Source: Anadara kagoshimensis
Taxonomy: Eukaryota; Mollusca; Bivalvia; Arcoida; Arcidae
NCBI GenBank assembly: GCA_021292105.1
Contig: CM037872.1
Coordinates: 13,790,791-13,854,790, forward strand
Direction of reading: 5' to 3'
Length of the DNA stretch: 64,000 bases
The position numbers and the translations under genes were made by a program. The first letter of the stretch is position 1. Each line of letters starts with the position of its first letter. Below the pieces are notes generated by a model, which saw nothing but the letters and a program-made list of their open reading frames with translations, did not search any database and was not told where the DNA came from. Positions 53,414 through 63,596 of the stretch are shown piece after piece.

Positions 53414-53418
53414 TTAAG

Positions 53419-53987
53419 AGTCATACAAACCATCATGGTGATTTTGACACGATTTTGACCACTCAATTACGGTATGCACAACTCTAATTAGACCATATTC
53501 TGGGGTTTTAATGCTCCCTTGTCCTAGAATAGGGTATTTTAAATATGAAAAACTTCCAAAACCAGAAATAATATCTGATATAAATCGTCACAGCCAATTT
53601 CCAAAGTTTTTGATAAAATGTTTTGATATTATCACCAGTTAAACTACAAGTGTTTGTATCCAGTACGTACAGGTCTACGCGTAAGAAAAATATCAACGAT
53701 ATGGACATTGTTTATAATCACGGGTGACATAAAAACGAAGTTTATCTGGGGATAATATCCCAACCATTTATGACACTATCAGATGTCCGATTTGGCAAGA
53801 GGCTTGGGGATTCATTTCAAATATCTTTTTCAGGTTTTAGGATATTTTTTTACATTTAAAATTCCCTATTCGGCTATTCTAGAGCAAAGGAGCATCAAAT
53901 TGTTGGAATGTCGTCTCATTAGGGTTGTGTATACCGCAATCGGATGGTCAAAATGAGCTCAAAATCGTCATGGCGGTTCATATGACT
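53419..53987. mobile_element. Foldback element with ~140-bp inverted ends (569 bp)
   Basis: The left end AGTCATACAAACCATCATGG and the minus-strand reading of the right end (AGTCATATGAACCGCCATGA) align over about 140 bp, including GCGGTATACACAACCCTAAT versus ACGGTATGCACAACTCTAAT and a shared TTTAAAT stretch. The interior is non-coding. It starts one base after the array's terminal TTAA and runs into the next element at 53988. Confidence 0.8.
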
Positions 53988-55628
53988 AGTTCGACAGATT
54001 TATCCGTCTTTGATAAAAACTGGATAAACGGACGGATAAAATGAAAAGTTCAAATTAGACAGATTTTTTCCCAATTTGACTATTTTTAAATTAAAAGTAC
54101 CAGAAAATTCGGACTTTTGTATGGAAATTGTACCAAAATCAAACGCTTATGATCAGGTCTGGGATCAGCCCGAAACGGGGGATCGCCCGATCGGGGGACA
54201 ATCAAAGGGAAGTAATTCTTGTGGGTGTACACGCGAGTACACAGAAGAGTTCCGATGATTGCGAGTAATACTACCTTATGTAAACATCCGGTAGATCGTA
54301 CATAGATACTCGCAATAAAGCTTTGTAAATCCTACAGGCAACAAGTAATATTTAATGACAGACATATCGGCAGTGTTTTATAATGATGACATGAAAGATT
54401 TAATAAAAGAAGAACAATTGAATGAAGATTTTAATTAAACACAAATTGACTGCTAATTCAAATCTATAAATTTAGTCAATTAAAAACATTAATACACTAT
54501 TGTATCTTGTTTTTTATCAGACCACGACATCCATTTTGTCAGTTTTCTTCCTTTTATTTTTTAGTGTAAATGCTGAATAATTAGAAGAATTTTTGTATAT
54601 AGTATAAACTGAGTTCGGAATTTTAAGCAAGTCACTACAAAGCCAATTTGATGATATAATCAATCGTAATAGTTAATACCTTTTCTGTTTATTATTATTA
54701 TTATTTTTTAATTATTAGTGAATATGATTATTTTGTTTGAAATAAAGAACAGGAGGCTAAATGACAAATATTCTTTAGTTTAGAACAATAACGTTGGAAC
54801 TAAAAGCAGGATATAGATTTACCCTACACTCCCGACATTTCGATATATAGCTACATATACACGGGTCAAAACTGAAAAATCAAATTGCCACTAAAAGCTT
54901 AGTTAGTATATTGTGACAGTGGATTGAGAATTGAAACATATACTAATATTAGCTACATATTTACAGCTGTTTACCTGACTTTGCAACAGAATAAAAGTTC
55001 TGACACAACCTGGACATTTTATCCTGAACAATTACAAGTTATTTCATGAAAGAATGTGTAGACTGTAAATTCTTTAAAAACATTTTGGTATTTAATGGTG
55101 GTGGGGCAAAATTCAGACAGAAAATTACCAATATTATCTTCAAAGAGTTGGTTATCACACATCTGAACTAGGTAAGAAACGGTCCTTTTAGCATTTCTAT
55201 ACCCGTAACTACGATGTATTTTTAACGGGAACATTTATAACCGGAAGTGCATTTTTAAGAGCTTATAACTTTTTTTCCGCACGACAGATTTTTTTCCGCA
55301 CGACAAATCTTTAGAAATATCTGTTTACTGTAACTGTTCAAATTTTTAAGTCCCCCTACTTAGAAATGAATCCCCGCGGCCGTTTTTTATAACAGGTCAT
55401 CAATTTTACTCGATTTTAAGCCCGTTTCTAGGCAAACAAATGAAATACGCATGCGCGATGTTATAGTCATAAAAACGCTTAGACGCTTTATCCCCCGATC
55501 GGGCGATTTCGATTTATCCCCCGTTTCGGGCTGATCCCAGACCTGATGATAAAAAGTATCTTAATGACAACCAGGGGACTAAAAATGTACTGATATTGAC
55601 AAATTTATCCATTTAATTGGTCAGCCTG
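53988..55628 (-). mobile_element. Short TIR element of the CAGGCTGACCA family, copy 3, interrupted
   Basis: It matches copies 1 and 2 on both sides of a 1.39-kb insertion: GTATGGAAATTGTACCAAAA before it and AATTGGTCAGCCTG at the right end (55628). The left terminus has been replaced by the foldback element. Without the insert it would be about 245 bp. Confidence 0.8.
54154..55545. mobile_element. 1.39-kb TIR element with 5-bp ATGAT target duplication
   Basis: It starts CAGGTCTGGGATCAGCCCGA and its right end, read on the minus strand, starts the same way. The inverted ends are 45-55 bp, the right one with about 12 extra bases. ATGAT occurs at 54149-54153 and 55546-55550. The related copy at 1464-1707 shows the uninterrupted site (ACTTAACGATAAAAA). 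There is no transposase. CAGG ends with a 5-bp duplication are compatible with a hAT-type (5-bp) non-autonomous element. Confidence 0.85.
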
Positions 55629-55859
55629 TTCTTAATCACAGATCAATTGGACACAACATCTCCTCAGATAAGGTACGTAGTGTGTTAGGTGATACTCAGT
55701 AGAGTTGCTTAAACTTAACTTCAGGTGGGGAAGAAAACTGACAAGTTTAACTCGTGTTTTAAATCCGAATGTTGACAAAGTAACTAACGTCGGATACGGT
55801 AAAGGGGAATTTAGTTCAATGACTTTCACAAGAGACAAATAAACCTAGACGGATCGTTC
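55629..55859. other. Short intergenic stretch before the citron gene
   Basis: Nothing recognised between the nested-element stack and the candidate citron promoter. A minus-strand frame of 68 codons (55632-55838) has no motif. Confidence 0.4.
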
Positions 55860-55992
55860 ATTGTTCATTGGTGTGCTACATACAGGAAGGATTTGCCGGA
55901 AAAGGTTATATCCGGTAGATGGCGCAATTCAAAAACCTGTAAAATGGCGCTGGATTTGAAGATGCAGTCAAAACAATTAAATTGAAACACTG
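55860..55992 (+). promoter_or_regulatory. CIT: Candidate promoter and noncoding first exon of the citron kinase gene
   Basis: AACACTG/GTAAGATG gives a good donor after 55992, and the coding exon's acceptor at 56436-56437 leaves 13 noncoding bases before its ATG, so an upstream noncoding exon is required. This stretch is relatively GC-rich with GCCGGAAAA and ATCCGG (ETS-like) and two ATGGCGC words (55919, 55944; YY1-like), typical of TATA-less housekeeping promoters. The exact start of transcription is not visible. Confidence 0.5.
55944..55985 (+). other. Upstream open reading frame in the citron kinase leader
   Basis: ATG within AAAATGGCGC opens 13 codons (MALDLKMQSKQLN) ending in TGA before the donor at 55992. 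If the leader includes it, it could dampen translation of the main frame; this is an inference. Confidence 0.35.
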
Positions 55993-56450
55993 GTAAGATG
56001 AAACATCGACACAAATTAATGTATAGATATGTTATACTGAAGATCTTGTATTTATTCAAATAGTATTTTGTGACATTTTATTTGGGAATAATTGCTTTAT
56101 CGCACGCATATTTACTATCGCGAAAAAAGCAGGGGGGGGGGGTGGTGTTTGTTGCTGTTCTTGCAAAAATATTTGGAACGGAAACATCCATGCTACGCAT
56201 ATAAAGACTTGCTTTATATTTTACATTCGGACATGATTGAGCAATTTTAAATTTCGATTAAAATCAATTATCTTTGAATATGAAATTTATGGTTATTTGA
56301 TGGCTAATTTTCACAATAAAACAAGGGACCTTGTCCCAATCACAAAACATTAACAACGAAACCCTGATTTCAATTTCATTTCATATTTCAATACATTTTG
56401 AGAATTGATTACTGTCATACATCTTTTTAATTTTCAGGTGAAGTGTAAAA

Positions 56451-58908
56451 ATGGCAGGCAATGGAGATGAACAGCTGTCTTGTCGTTTAAAAACCCTGGA
56501 TAATTTAATAAAAGGGGATACTTATCAGAATGTGACTACAACAATTCTTTCTCAGGATGGACTTTTGGACAGCCTTCTAACCCTGTATGATGAATGTTCA
56601 CATGAACTTCTAATGAGAAATAAATATGTTGCAGCTTTTGTTAGACAGCGTAAGTTATATCGGATGTTTTGTTAAAAACAAAAATTTTTATGGCTGGCAT
56701 GTACAGTACTCAGTAGCATCTAACTCAAATATACAAGAACTGAAATGGCATTCATGCTTAGCCAGGGGTTCAAATTATATTTGTAATAAAACTTAAAAGG
56801 TGCAGGACCTTTATCTTTATTTTTGGCAGGTCCTGCATAAAGTTTTTGAGAGTCCAATATAAACATTGAAATTAGCTTTATGTGCAATTATGTAGAAAAA
56901 TTATGATTATCCTGGTAAAAATGGGAGGTCCACCAGCCTTTTCAGTTTCATTATCAAGGTCCCGATGTAAATTCTGTAGGTCCTGGACCTCGGAGTCGGA
57001 CACAGAATTTTGAACCCTTGTTACTTGTTGAACCCTTTGACATCAGACAGTCGTACACATCTGGAAGGTGGATTTACTGTTTTACACATTGATTTTTCAT
57101 AAATAAAATACCAAAGGTTATTATATATTCAGTAATTAATTTTACATAAGAACTGCATGTAATTGGCTGTAATTTGTAAATTTTTTAAAAGAAATTTTCA
57201 GACATTGATAGCCAATTGCGATTTGGGCTACCAGAAATAGAAACTTGGTGTATCATAATGTATACAATTACTAGTAATTCTTGTTCATGAAATTAATTTT
57301 CAGATGGCTCAACAATTACAGAATTACAGAAGTTACGGATAAAATGTAGAGATTTTGAGGTGAAGGATGTAATTGGGAGGGGACATTTTGGGGAGGTACA
57401 GGTAGTAACAGAGAAATCTTCAGGAACAGTGTATGCCATGAAGATATTGAGTAAACATGAAACTCTAGCACAGCAAGAGGTAAATTATTTATTGATAATT
57501 TGTCTTGATATAAAATAAGAAATAACGTCATGGATTGTACTATCCCAAATACCAGTAATCTGGCAACTGTTGTGGGGGTTCAGTCAAAATTCTTTGATTG
57601 TTTCCTTGAACAGGAAGGGGTTCAGTGGAAGAGTGACCTAGTCCTAACTTGTGCTTACTAATCACTGCCTAGGTTTTGAATCCCACTTTGAGAGATCCCG
57701 TTTTGAAAAAGTTTGTGAATTAGCTTGCTGAAATTCAATGATTTTCTCCACCATAAAAATCTCCATGAAAGTAATAGAATCTAGACTAGGCTGTCAAACA
57801 ATATAACTATACCTGTCTTCGATGAAACATACAGAAGCAATTGTATTGCAATTCCCATGAAAGACAATTGGGGTCATGACCCTCTATGTGTATCAATTTT
57901 CCCACAATATTATGCCATGTCCTACACAGGGGGTCACGTGGTCATGTGAGGTACGCCGATCTCGCATGGCTTAAAATCCTATCTCACATGAGCAGGTATG
58001 GAAGAAATAGTGCAAGGGTCAAAACAAATCAAAATATTTATTAAAAGAAAGAATTGTAAATATAAGAAATGACATTTCTGCTCAGGGTATTTCAAGGGGT
58101 ACTGCCTTTGCGCTTCATCGAATTTGGCACATGATACACTATCTTGCATTACCCCTTGAAATACCATGAGCAGAATGTCATTTCTTAATTGAATTCCACT
58201 CCTTGAAAATTGAAATGGTTATTTTGGCTTTGGTGACAACTATAATGCATACAAAATGCCAAGTTTTTTCAAGATTAAAAACAAAAAATCGGAGTCACTC
58301 AGACTGTGTGGTCCTTGATAAAAATAGTTAATCTGTCACAATTTACGTAACACAAAGTCTAAAAGAATTCCCCATTGCTCAATAGCCTGCTTTGTTACAC
58401 AATAAATTTATATACTGTAAACTTTTTTTGTGTAAATTTTAGATATCATTTTATGAAGAGGAAAGGGATATAATGGCTAAAGCGACAAGTCCGTGGATAA
58501 CAAGGTTACACTACGCCTTTCAGGATCATCAGAATCTGTATTTAGTTATGGAGTTCCATGCTGGAGGAGATTTGTTATCACTGCTATCTAGGTGTGTATA
58601 ATTACTGCAAACTGTTGATTTTTTACATAATTTAAATATTAATAAACAGAGAAAAACGTTATTTATTTATGTTTAAGTTCAGTATGATTAAGTTGTTCCT
58701 AATTGGCTGTCAAAAAAGTTCTGTAAAATTATAAATGCTTATGGTGATTAGATTTCCCTATGTATGTGGATATTCTTGTTGCCTGGATGATTAACAAACA
58801 TTCATGACATGATTCTTCATGAAAAGCATTCAGGAATATTTTTCACAAAATCGTTGAAGTTATTTTGAATGAAAAGTATTTCTTGTATCTTTTAATAATA
58901 ATATATTA

Positions 58909-58964
<56 letters not shown>

Positions 58965-61900
58965 CAATGTATGAATTATTTAATATTATTAACAAGAAAG
59001 TTTTGTATCATGTGACAAATTTTGTATCCTATCTGCAAGAACAGTTTATGTAATTTATTTACTTTATATTTATAATGTATTGTAGGTATCATAGTATAAT
59101 GTATTATAAATATTATATTATATGTATATATCAATATATATTAATGTATCTTACCATACCGCTATTGCATATTTGTAACATGCCCTCATGTTCCACTCTT
59201 AGAGTGGCTGAGGTTATTTATTTTGAAATAAATGAAATGAAAAATGAAAGGATGTATTGTGTGTGACCACTTACTGTCTAACATTTTTTTTTCTATTTTT
59301 AGAAATGATGACATATTTGAAGAAGACATGGCCAGGTTTTATTTAGCAGAGATGAGTCTAGCTATTGATGCTTTACATAGTATGGGTTACGTTCACAGGT
59401 AAAGTTATTTTGAAATTGGAAATTAAGTTAGAATTCAAGGTTATCACATTTTGCCAGACCTTTAATTTTTTCCATTTTTCATTTTATTGTTTATGGCTAA
59501 AAAACTGCAGATTTGTCATTATACTTGGTATTGCAGGGCTCCACAAAGGGTTACAAGCCTTCTGTATAATGTTTTATTATTTTTATTGGCTTATTCACAA
59601 GTCTTGCTACAAACTGGGGATTATAGGCAGTGATTATGCTAAAATATTAATATTTAGGGAAGGTTAATCCACAAAATTTGAACTGCATCATGTTGGAACA
59701 ACTAAACCACAAACCCTATGCAGTAAGTTATTTTATTTCTGACTGAAAAGTCTTGTCATTGACCTGCAGAATAAAAAGGTCTGTCATTGACCTGCAGAAT
59801 AAAAAGGTCTGTCATAGACCTGCAGACTGAAAAGTCATGTCATGAACCTGCAGAATGAAAAGTCTTGTCATAGACCTGTAGAATGAAAAGGTCTGTCATA
59901 GACCAGCAGACTGAAAAGTCATGTCATGAACCTGCAGAATGAAAAGTCTTGTCATAGACCTGTAGAATGAAAAGGTCTGTCATAGACCAGCAGACTGAAA
60001 AGTCATGTCATGAACCTGCAGAATAAAAAGTCTTGTCATAGACCTGTAGAATGAAAAGTCATGTCATAGACCTGTAGACTGAAAAGTCATGTCATGACCC
60101 TGCAGAATGAAAAGTCTTGTCATAGACCTGTAGAATGAAAAGTCATGTCATAGACCTGTAGATTGAAAAGTCATGTCATTAACCTGCAGAATGAAAAGTC
60201 ATGTCATTGATCTGCAGAATGAAAAGTCATGTCATGGACCTGCAGACTTTCAGACCCTTAGAAGTTCCTTATGTACATATTAATATCTTCTACTACACAT
60301 TGACCTGAATGTATTTATACCTTGATTTTCATTGAATTAGAATTAGTTTTACTGTAGTACGTAATAATTTTTCATCTTTTCTTCCAGGGACATAAAACCA
60401 GAGAATATATTGTTAGACTGGCATGGACATGTAAAATTGGCAGACTTTGGTTCATCAGCTAAACTTTCCCCAGATATGCTGGTAATTATTAGAATAATTT
60501 TTGTAGAAAATAAGAGGGAATTGAAAACCGAAAAAAGCTGTTTGAAGGAGGAATGAAAATACAGAAAATTACATTAATTTGGTTAGATCATCACCTATTA
60601 TAAATATATACATGTTCACCAGTCAGTTCTTATGGTATAATAAACATAAGTTTACAAAATTTCAGGAAAATGCTGAGTATAAATAAATATTTTAATGGTT
60701 TTACTATTTAGGTTACTAAGTTCAGTGCAATGAATGGGTTGTTATGTTGTAACTGGGTGGCCTAAATTGTTTTAATAAATTTACAGGCATGTAGTGATTT
60801 TGTTACATTTAAAAAAAAACAACTACCTCCTGCCTTTTAAATTGGGAAAATTTGAAGTTCTGAAATACAGTTAACTGGTTTTTTTTACATGTTTGCAATA
60901 GCTTAGGATCTCTCATTGCAAAGATATTAAATTGTTACAACTAACATTTTGTGGGAAAGACAAATACATTTAATTTACTAGTATATCATTGTTTTTGGAA
61001 TTTTAATGGTGAAATTGGGGCATTTTAGTCATTTTTCCATGGGGAAACTACCTTTATTCTGTAGTAATTTTAAGCAAACAAAATCAGTGACATATACATG
61101 GTACACTGCCAAGCAATGCTTTTGTTAAACATTGTAAATTTAATTTATAATTTTAGGTGTCATCTAGAATGCCAGTAGGTACACCAGATTATGTTTCTCC
61201 AGAATTGTTAACATCAATGAATGACCAACAGAGAAGGACTAATTACGGTGTAGAGGTCGACTGGTGGTCTCTAGGTATCTGTATGTACGAGATGCTGTTT
61301 GGTAAAACTCCATTCACAGATGAAAACGGTTCTATGGTGTTTACATACTCCAATATAATGAACTTTCAGGTAAGAGAAAGATTTGTTTTTTAAATTTACA
61401 TTGTTCAAGGTTTTTAGCTCACCTCACCAAAGGTCATGTGAGCTTATGGTATGGTGCAGCGTGTGTGTGTGCGTGCGTGCGTCGTTAACACACATTTTCG
61501 ACTTCTCCTCTGAAAGTACTTGGCAGATTTCAACGAGACTTGGTCAGAAGCATGTCTGGGTTTGTGCAATTTAGATTTGTTCGTGGTGTTGCCATGGCTA
61601 CCATAACTAGGTCAAGGTGACCTAGGGATGCAAAAATCTTTAAAAATCTTCTTTTTCGAAAGTATTGATTGGAGAAAAAATCTGATGTGATATTTGGCTT
61701 CTCTACGGTCAATTCGGACAAAAAATAGGTTACACATTTTTGCGTTTAATTTTGAAAAAATAGTAAAATAGCTTCAAATTGTTATAACTTGACTATTTGG
61801 CCAGATAATGACATGGGGTTTTCAGTTTTGACATCTTCTTGTTAGTATCTTCAAAATGAGGTCAAGGTCAATTGTAAAGGTCGTGACCTAATTTTTTTTA

Positions 61901-63596
61901 CCTCTGATTATAATTATTATCTCGAAAACTATAAACTTTTTGTATAGTCATGTATATTAGAATTATATGTTGTAGGTATTGATACAATGATCATTTTGAT
62001 GTATAGAAAAAGGTCATGGGTTCAAAGGTCAAGGTCACAGATGTGAGACAATACCGAAATGGTTAATCATCTCGAAAACTATAAACTTTTTGTATAGGCA
62101 TGTATATTAGAATGTTGTAGGTAATGATACAATGATCATTTTGATGTATAGAAAAAGGTCATGGGTTCAAAGGTCAAGGTCACAGATGTGAGACAATACC
62201 GAAATGGTTAATCATCTCGAAAACTATAAACTTTTTGTATAGGCATGTATATTAGAATGTTGTAGGTAATGATACAACGATCATTTTGATGTATAGAAAA
62301 GGGTCATGGGTTCAAAGGTCAAGGTCACAGATGCGAAACAATACCGAAATGGTTAATTATCTCGAAAACTATAAACTTTTTGTATAGGCATGTATATTAG
62401 AATGTTGTAAGTATTGACACAACGATCATTTTGATGTATAGAAAAAGGTCATGGGTTCAAAGGTCAAGGTCACAGATGCTAAACAATACCGAAATAGTTA
62501 ATTATTTCAAAAAACTATAAACTTTTTGTATAGACATGTATATTAGAATGTTGTAGGTATTGATACAACAATCATTTTGATGTATAGAAAAAGGTCATGG
62601 GTTCAAAGGTCAAGGTCACAGATGCGAAAACAATATCGAAATGGTTAATTATCTCGAAAACTATTAACTTTTTGTATAAGCATGTATATTAGAATGTTGT
62701 AGGTATGGATACAACAATCATTGCGATGTATAAAAGAAAAGGTCATGGGTTTAAAGGTCAAGGTCACAGATGCAAAACAATACTGAAATGGTTAATTATC
62801 TTGAAAACTATAAATGTTTTGTATAGGCATGTATATTAGAATGTTGTAGGTATTGATACAATGATCATTTTGATGTAAAGAAAAAAGTCTTAGGGGTTTA
62901 GTATTTATGTTTTCTTTAAATCTATCAGTTAGCCATTAGTTATCAGGTGAGCATATAAGACCCATGGGCCTCTTGTTTTTAGAAGAGGCCATTTTTATAA
63001 CAGTCGAATTTAAAACACCATTACAATATCTTTGCAAAAACAAAATAATGTTGTCATTTTGCAAAATAAAAGGTTAATTACCACATGGCCCTTAAAGATT
63101 GAACAATGAATTTATAAATTATTATCCCCTGCTACATTTCTTCCCAGTTATTTTTCAGTATTCCACAGTCTCAAGTGAGAAATTTCAGCCAAATTCCCTT
63201 CGATGGACTTTATATGGCTACCACATTGCCAGTCTATCACTTCCGAGGGCCATCAACCTGTAACAGGAAGGAGAAAAAATTCAGGGAGTGTCAGGTTCGA
63301 TCCCCAGTCTGACCCTGCATTTTTTTTCCTGCCTGATACATTGGCAAGATACTAGTTCCCCATAGCTCTCATTTAAAGAGCAATTTTCGAATATATATGT
63401 AAAAATCATGTTTGATAAGTTTTTTTGTTTTTGCTTTTATAGAAATGTTTAAGTTTTCCGGACGACAATGAGGTATCAGCATCCGCGGTGGATCTGATAA
63501 GGAAGCTGCTTACAGATAAGGACAACCGTCTGACATACAAGGGAGTAGTTAACCATAGATTCTTCTCAACAGTCAACTTTAAATCAATTAGAGAAG
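56451..63596 (+). CDS. CIT: Citron Rho-interacting kinase, N-terminal part (partial at right edge)
   Basis: Coding exons 56451-56649, 57304-57479, 58443-58591, 59303-59398, 60388-60481, 61157-61369 and 63443-63596, all GT/AG with matching phases, give 360 codons plus one base. Kinase landmarks: GRGHFGEV (91-98), Lys113 in YAMKI, Glu132 in EEERDIM, HRDIKPEN (206-213, Asp208), DFG (226-228), GTPDYVSPE (246-254), VDWWSLG, and NIMNFQ ending exon 7 coding at 309. [28 protein letters not shown]-like and FPDD blocks match citron rather than ROCK or MRCK. The N-terminus ([15 protein letters not shown]) matches the short citron pre-kinase region. Citron acts with RhoA at the midbody and cleavage furrow in late cytokinesis. 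The coiled coil, C1, PH and CNH parts lie beyond the window. Confidence 0.96.
56763..57020. mobile_element. hAT-like MITE in a citron kinase intron
   Basis: It starts CAGGGGTTCAAATTATATTT and ends AGAATTTTGAACCCTTG, so about 20-bp inverted ends bound 258 bp. It contains AGGTCCTGCATAAAG and GTAGGTCCTGGACC. No clear 8-bp duplication remains. The CAGGGG end is typical of hAT elements. Confidence 0.6.
57600..57690 (+). mobile_element. Possible worn SINE head
   Basis: GGGTTCAGTGGAAGAGTG and, 45 bp on, GTTTTGAATCCCACTTTG have box A and box B-like spacing. Divergent; it could be chance. Confidence 0.25.
58063..58187. repeat. Strong intronic hairpin, ~38-bp arms
   Basis: TAAGAAATGACATTTCTGCT through AAGGGGTA (58063-58102) is mirrored in reverse complement at 58149-58187 with about two mismatches, around a ~47-bp loop. 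It may be a minute foldback element. A miRNA-like precursor is conceivable, but the loop is long. Confidence 0.75.
58904..58964 (+). repeat. (AAT)n/(ATT)n microsatellite
   Basis: AAT units switch to ATT units, so the tract is itself partly palindromic. It lies in the fourth intron of the citron gene. Downstream, to about 59235, lies CTCTTAGAGTGGCTGAGG then GAAATAAATGAAATG, which looks like a decayed LINE 3' tail. Confidence 0.85.
59741..60247 (+). repeat. 28-bp minisatellite, about 18 units
   Basis: Units have the form GTCATGTCATAGACCTGCAG plus AATGAAAA, with TGTAG, CAGCAG and GGTCTG variants. Two consecutive 85-bp blocks (59861-59945 and 59946-60030) repeat the same order of three variants. 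It lies in the intron between the exons ending at 59398 and starting at 60388. Confidence 0.95.
61411..62976 (+). mobile_element. Pearl/HINE-like element, copy 2
   Basis: It starts TTTTTAGCTCACCTCACC and ends CAGGTGAGCATATAAGACCC, ATGGGCC, TCTTGTTTTT. GACCCATGGGCCTC near the 3' end can form a short hairpin. The interior has about seven core repeats of 145-148 bp, starting CTCGAAAACTATAAACTTTT at about 61921, 62071, 62216, 62361, 62505, 62653 and 62800. The core matches that of the element at 13003-14072. It occupies the seventh citron intron without touching exons. Confidence 0.85.
63200..63330 (+). mobile_element. Possible SINE fragment with box B
   Basis: GTCAGGTTCGATCCCCAGTC is a good box B, but no box A could be matched at the proper distance. 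It is probably a worn tRNA-derived repeat. Confidence 0.3.

Larger units (their letters stand above)
16745..53417. repeat. Composite tandem array: palindromic TTAA elements alternating with a ~1.1-1.2 kb spacer
   Basis: 36.7 kb containing 17 copies of the TTAA palindrome. The spacer starts CGCAATTAGACACATTAATA and ends near CTCTACTACCTTTATTGG. The left edge begins inside a spacer (16745); the right edge is a palindrome ending at TTAA 53414-53417. Start-to-start distances are 2787, 2218, 2350, 2203, 2362 and 2065 in the left part, then 2063, 2046, 2055, 2058, 2057, 2056, 1946, 2060, 2065 and 2065. No long reading frame or RNA gene was recognised in the repeating unit. Confidence 0.95.
31957..53417. 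repeat. Array block B, monomeric ~2.06-kb satellite
   Basis: Eleven palindromes with ten spacers. All have site 1 (GGTCGTTTAA) on the left and, except at the right edge, site 2 (TTAACGCAATTAG) on the right, so the 157-bp inter-site segment is absent. The units starting at 48298 and 50363 are both 2065 bp and nearly identical; those between about 33 and 46 kb differ mostly by single-base indels. Confidence 0.93.

Noticed and set aside
16745-53417. Multigene array (histone, ribosomal or small nuclear RNA genes)
   Set aside because: Neither histone motifs nor recognisable ribosomal or spliceosomal RNA sequence was found in the unit. All frames are short and broken between copies.
54076-54258. 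60-codon plus-strand frame as a gene
   Set aside because: It crosses the junction between a MITE and the 1.39-kb TIR element, so it is a chance frame in repeats.
59741-60247. CRISPR-like array of ~28-bp repeats
   Set aside because: Units are directly adjacent with no unique spacers, and they sit in an animal intron. It is a minisatellite.
61383-61721. Frames of about 63 codons after the citron exon ending at 61369
   Set aside because: They lie within the intron and the pearl/HINE element, after a good GT donor, and match nothing in citron.
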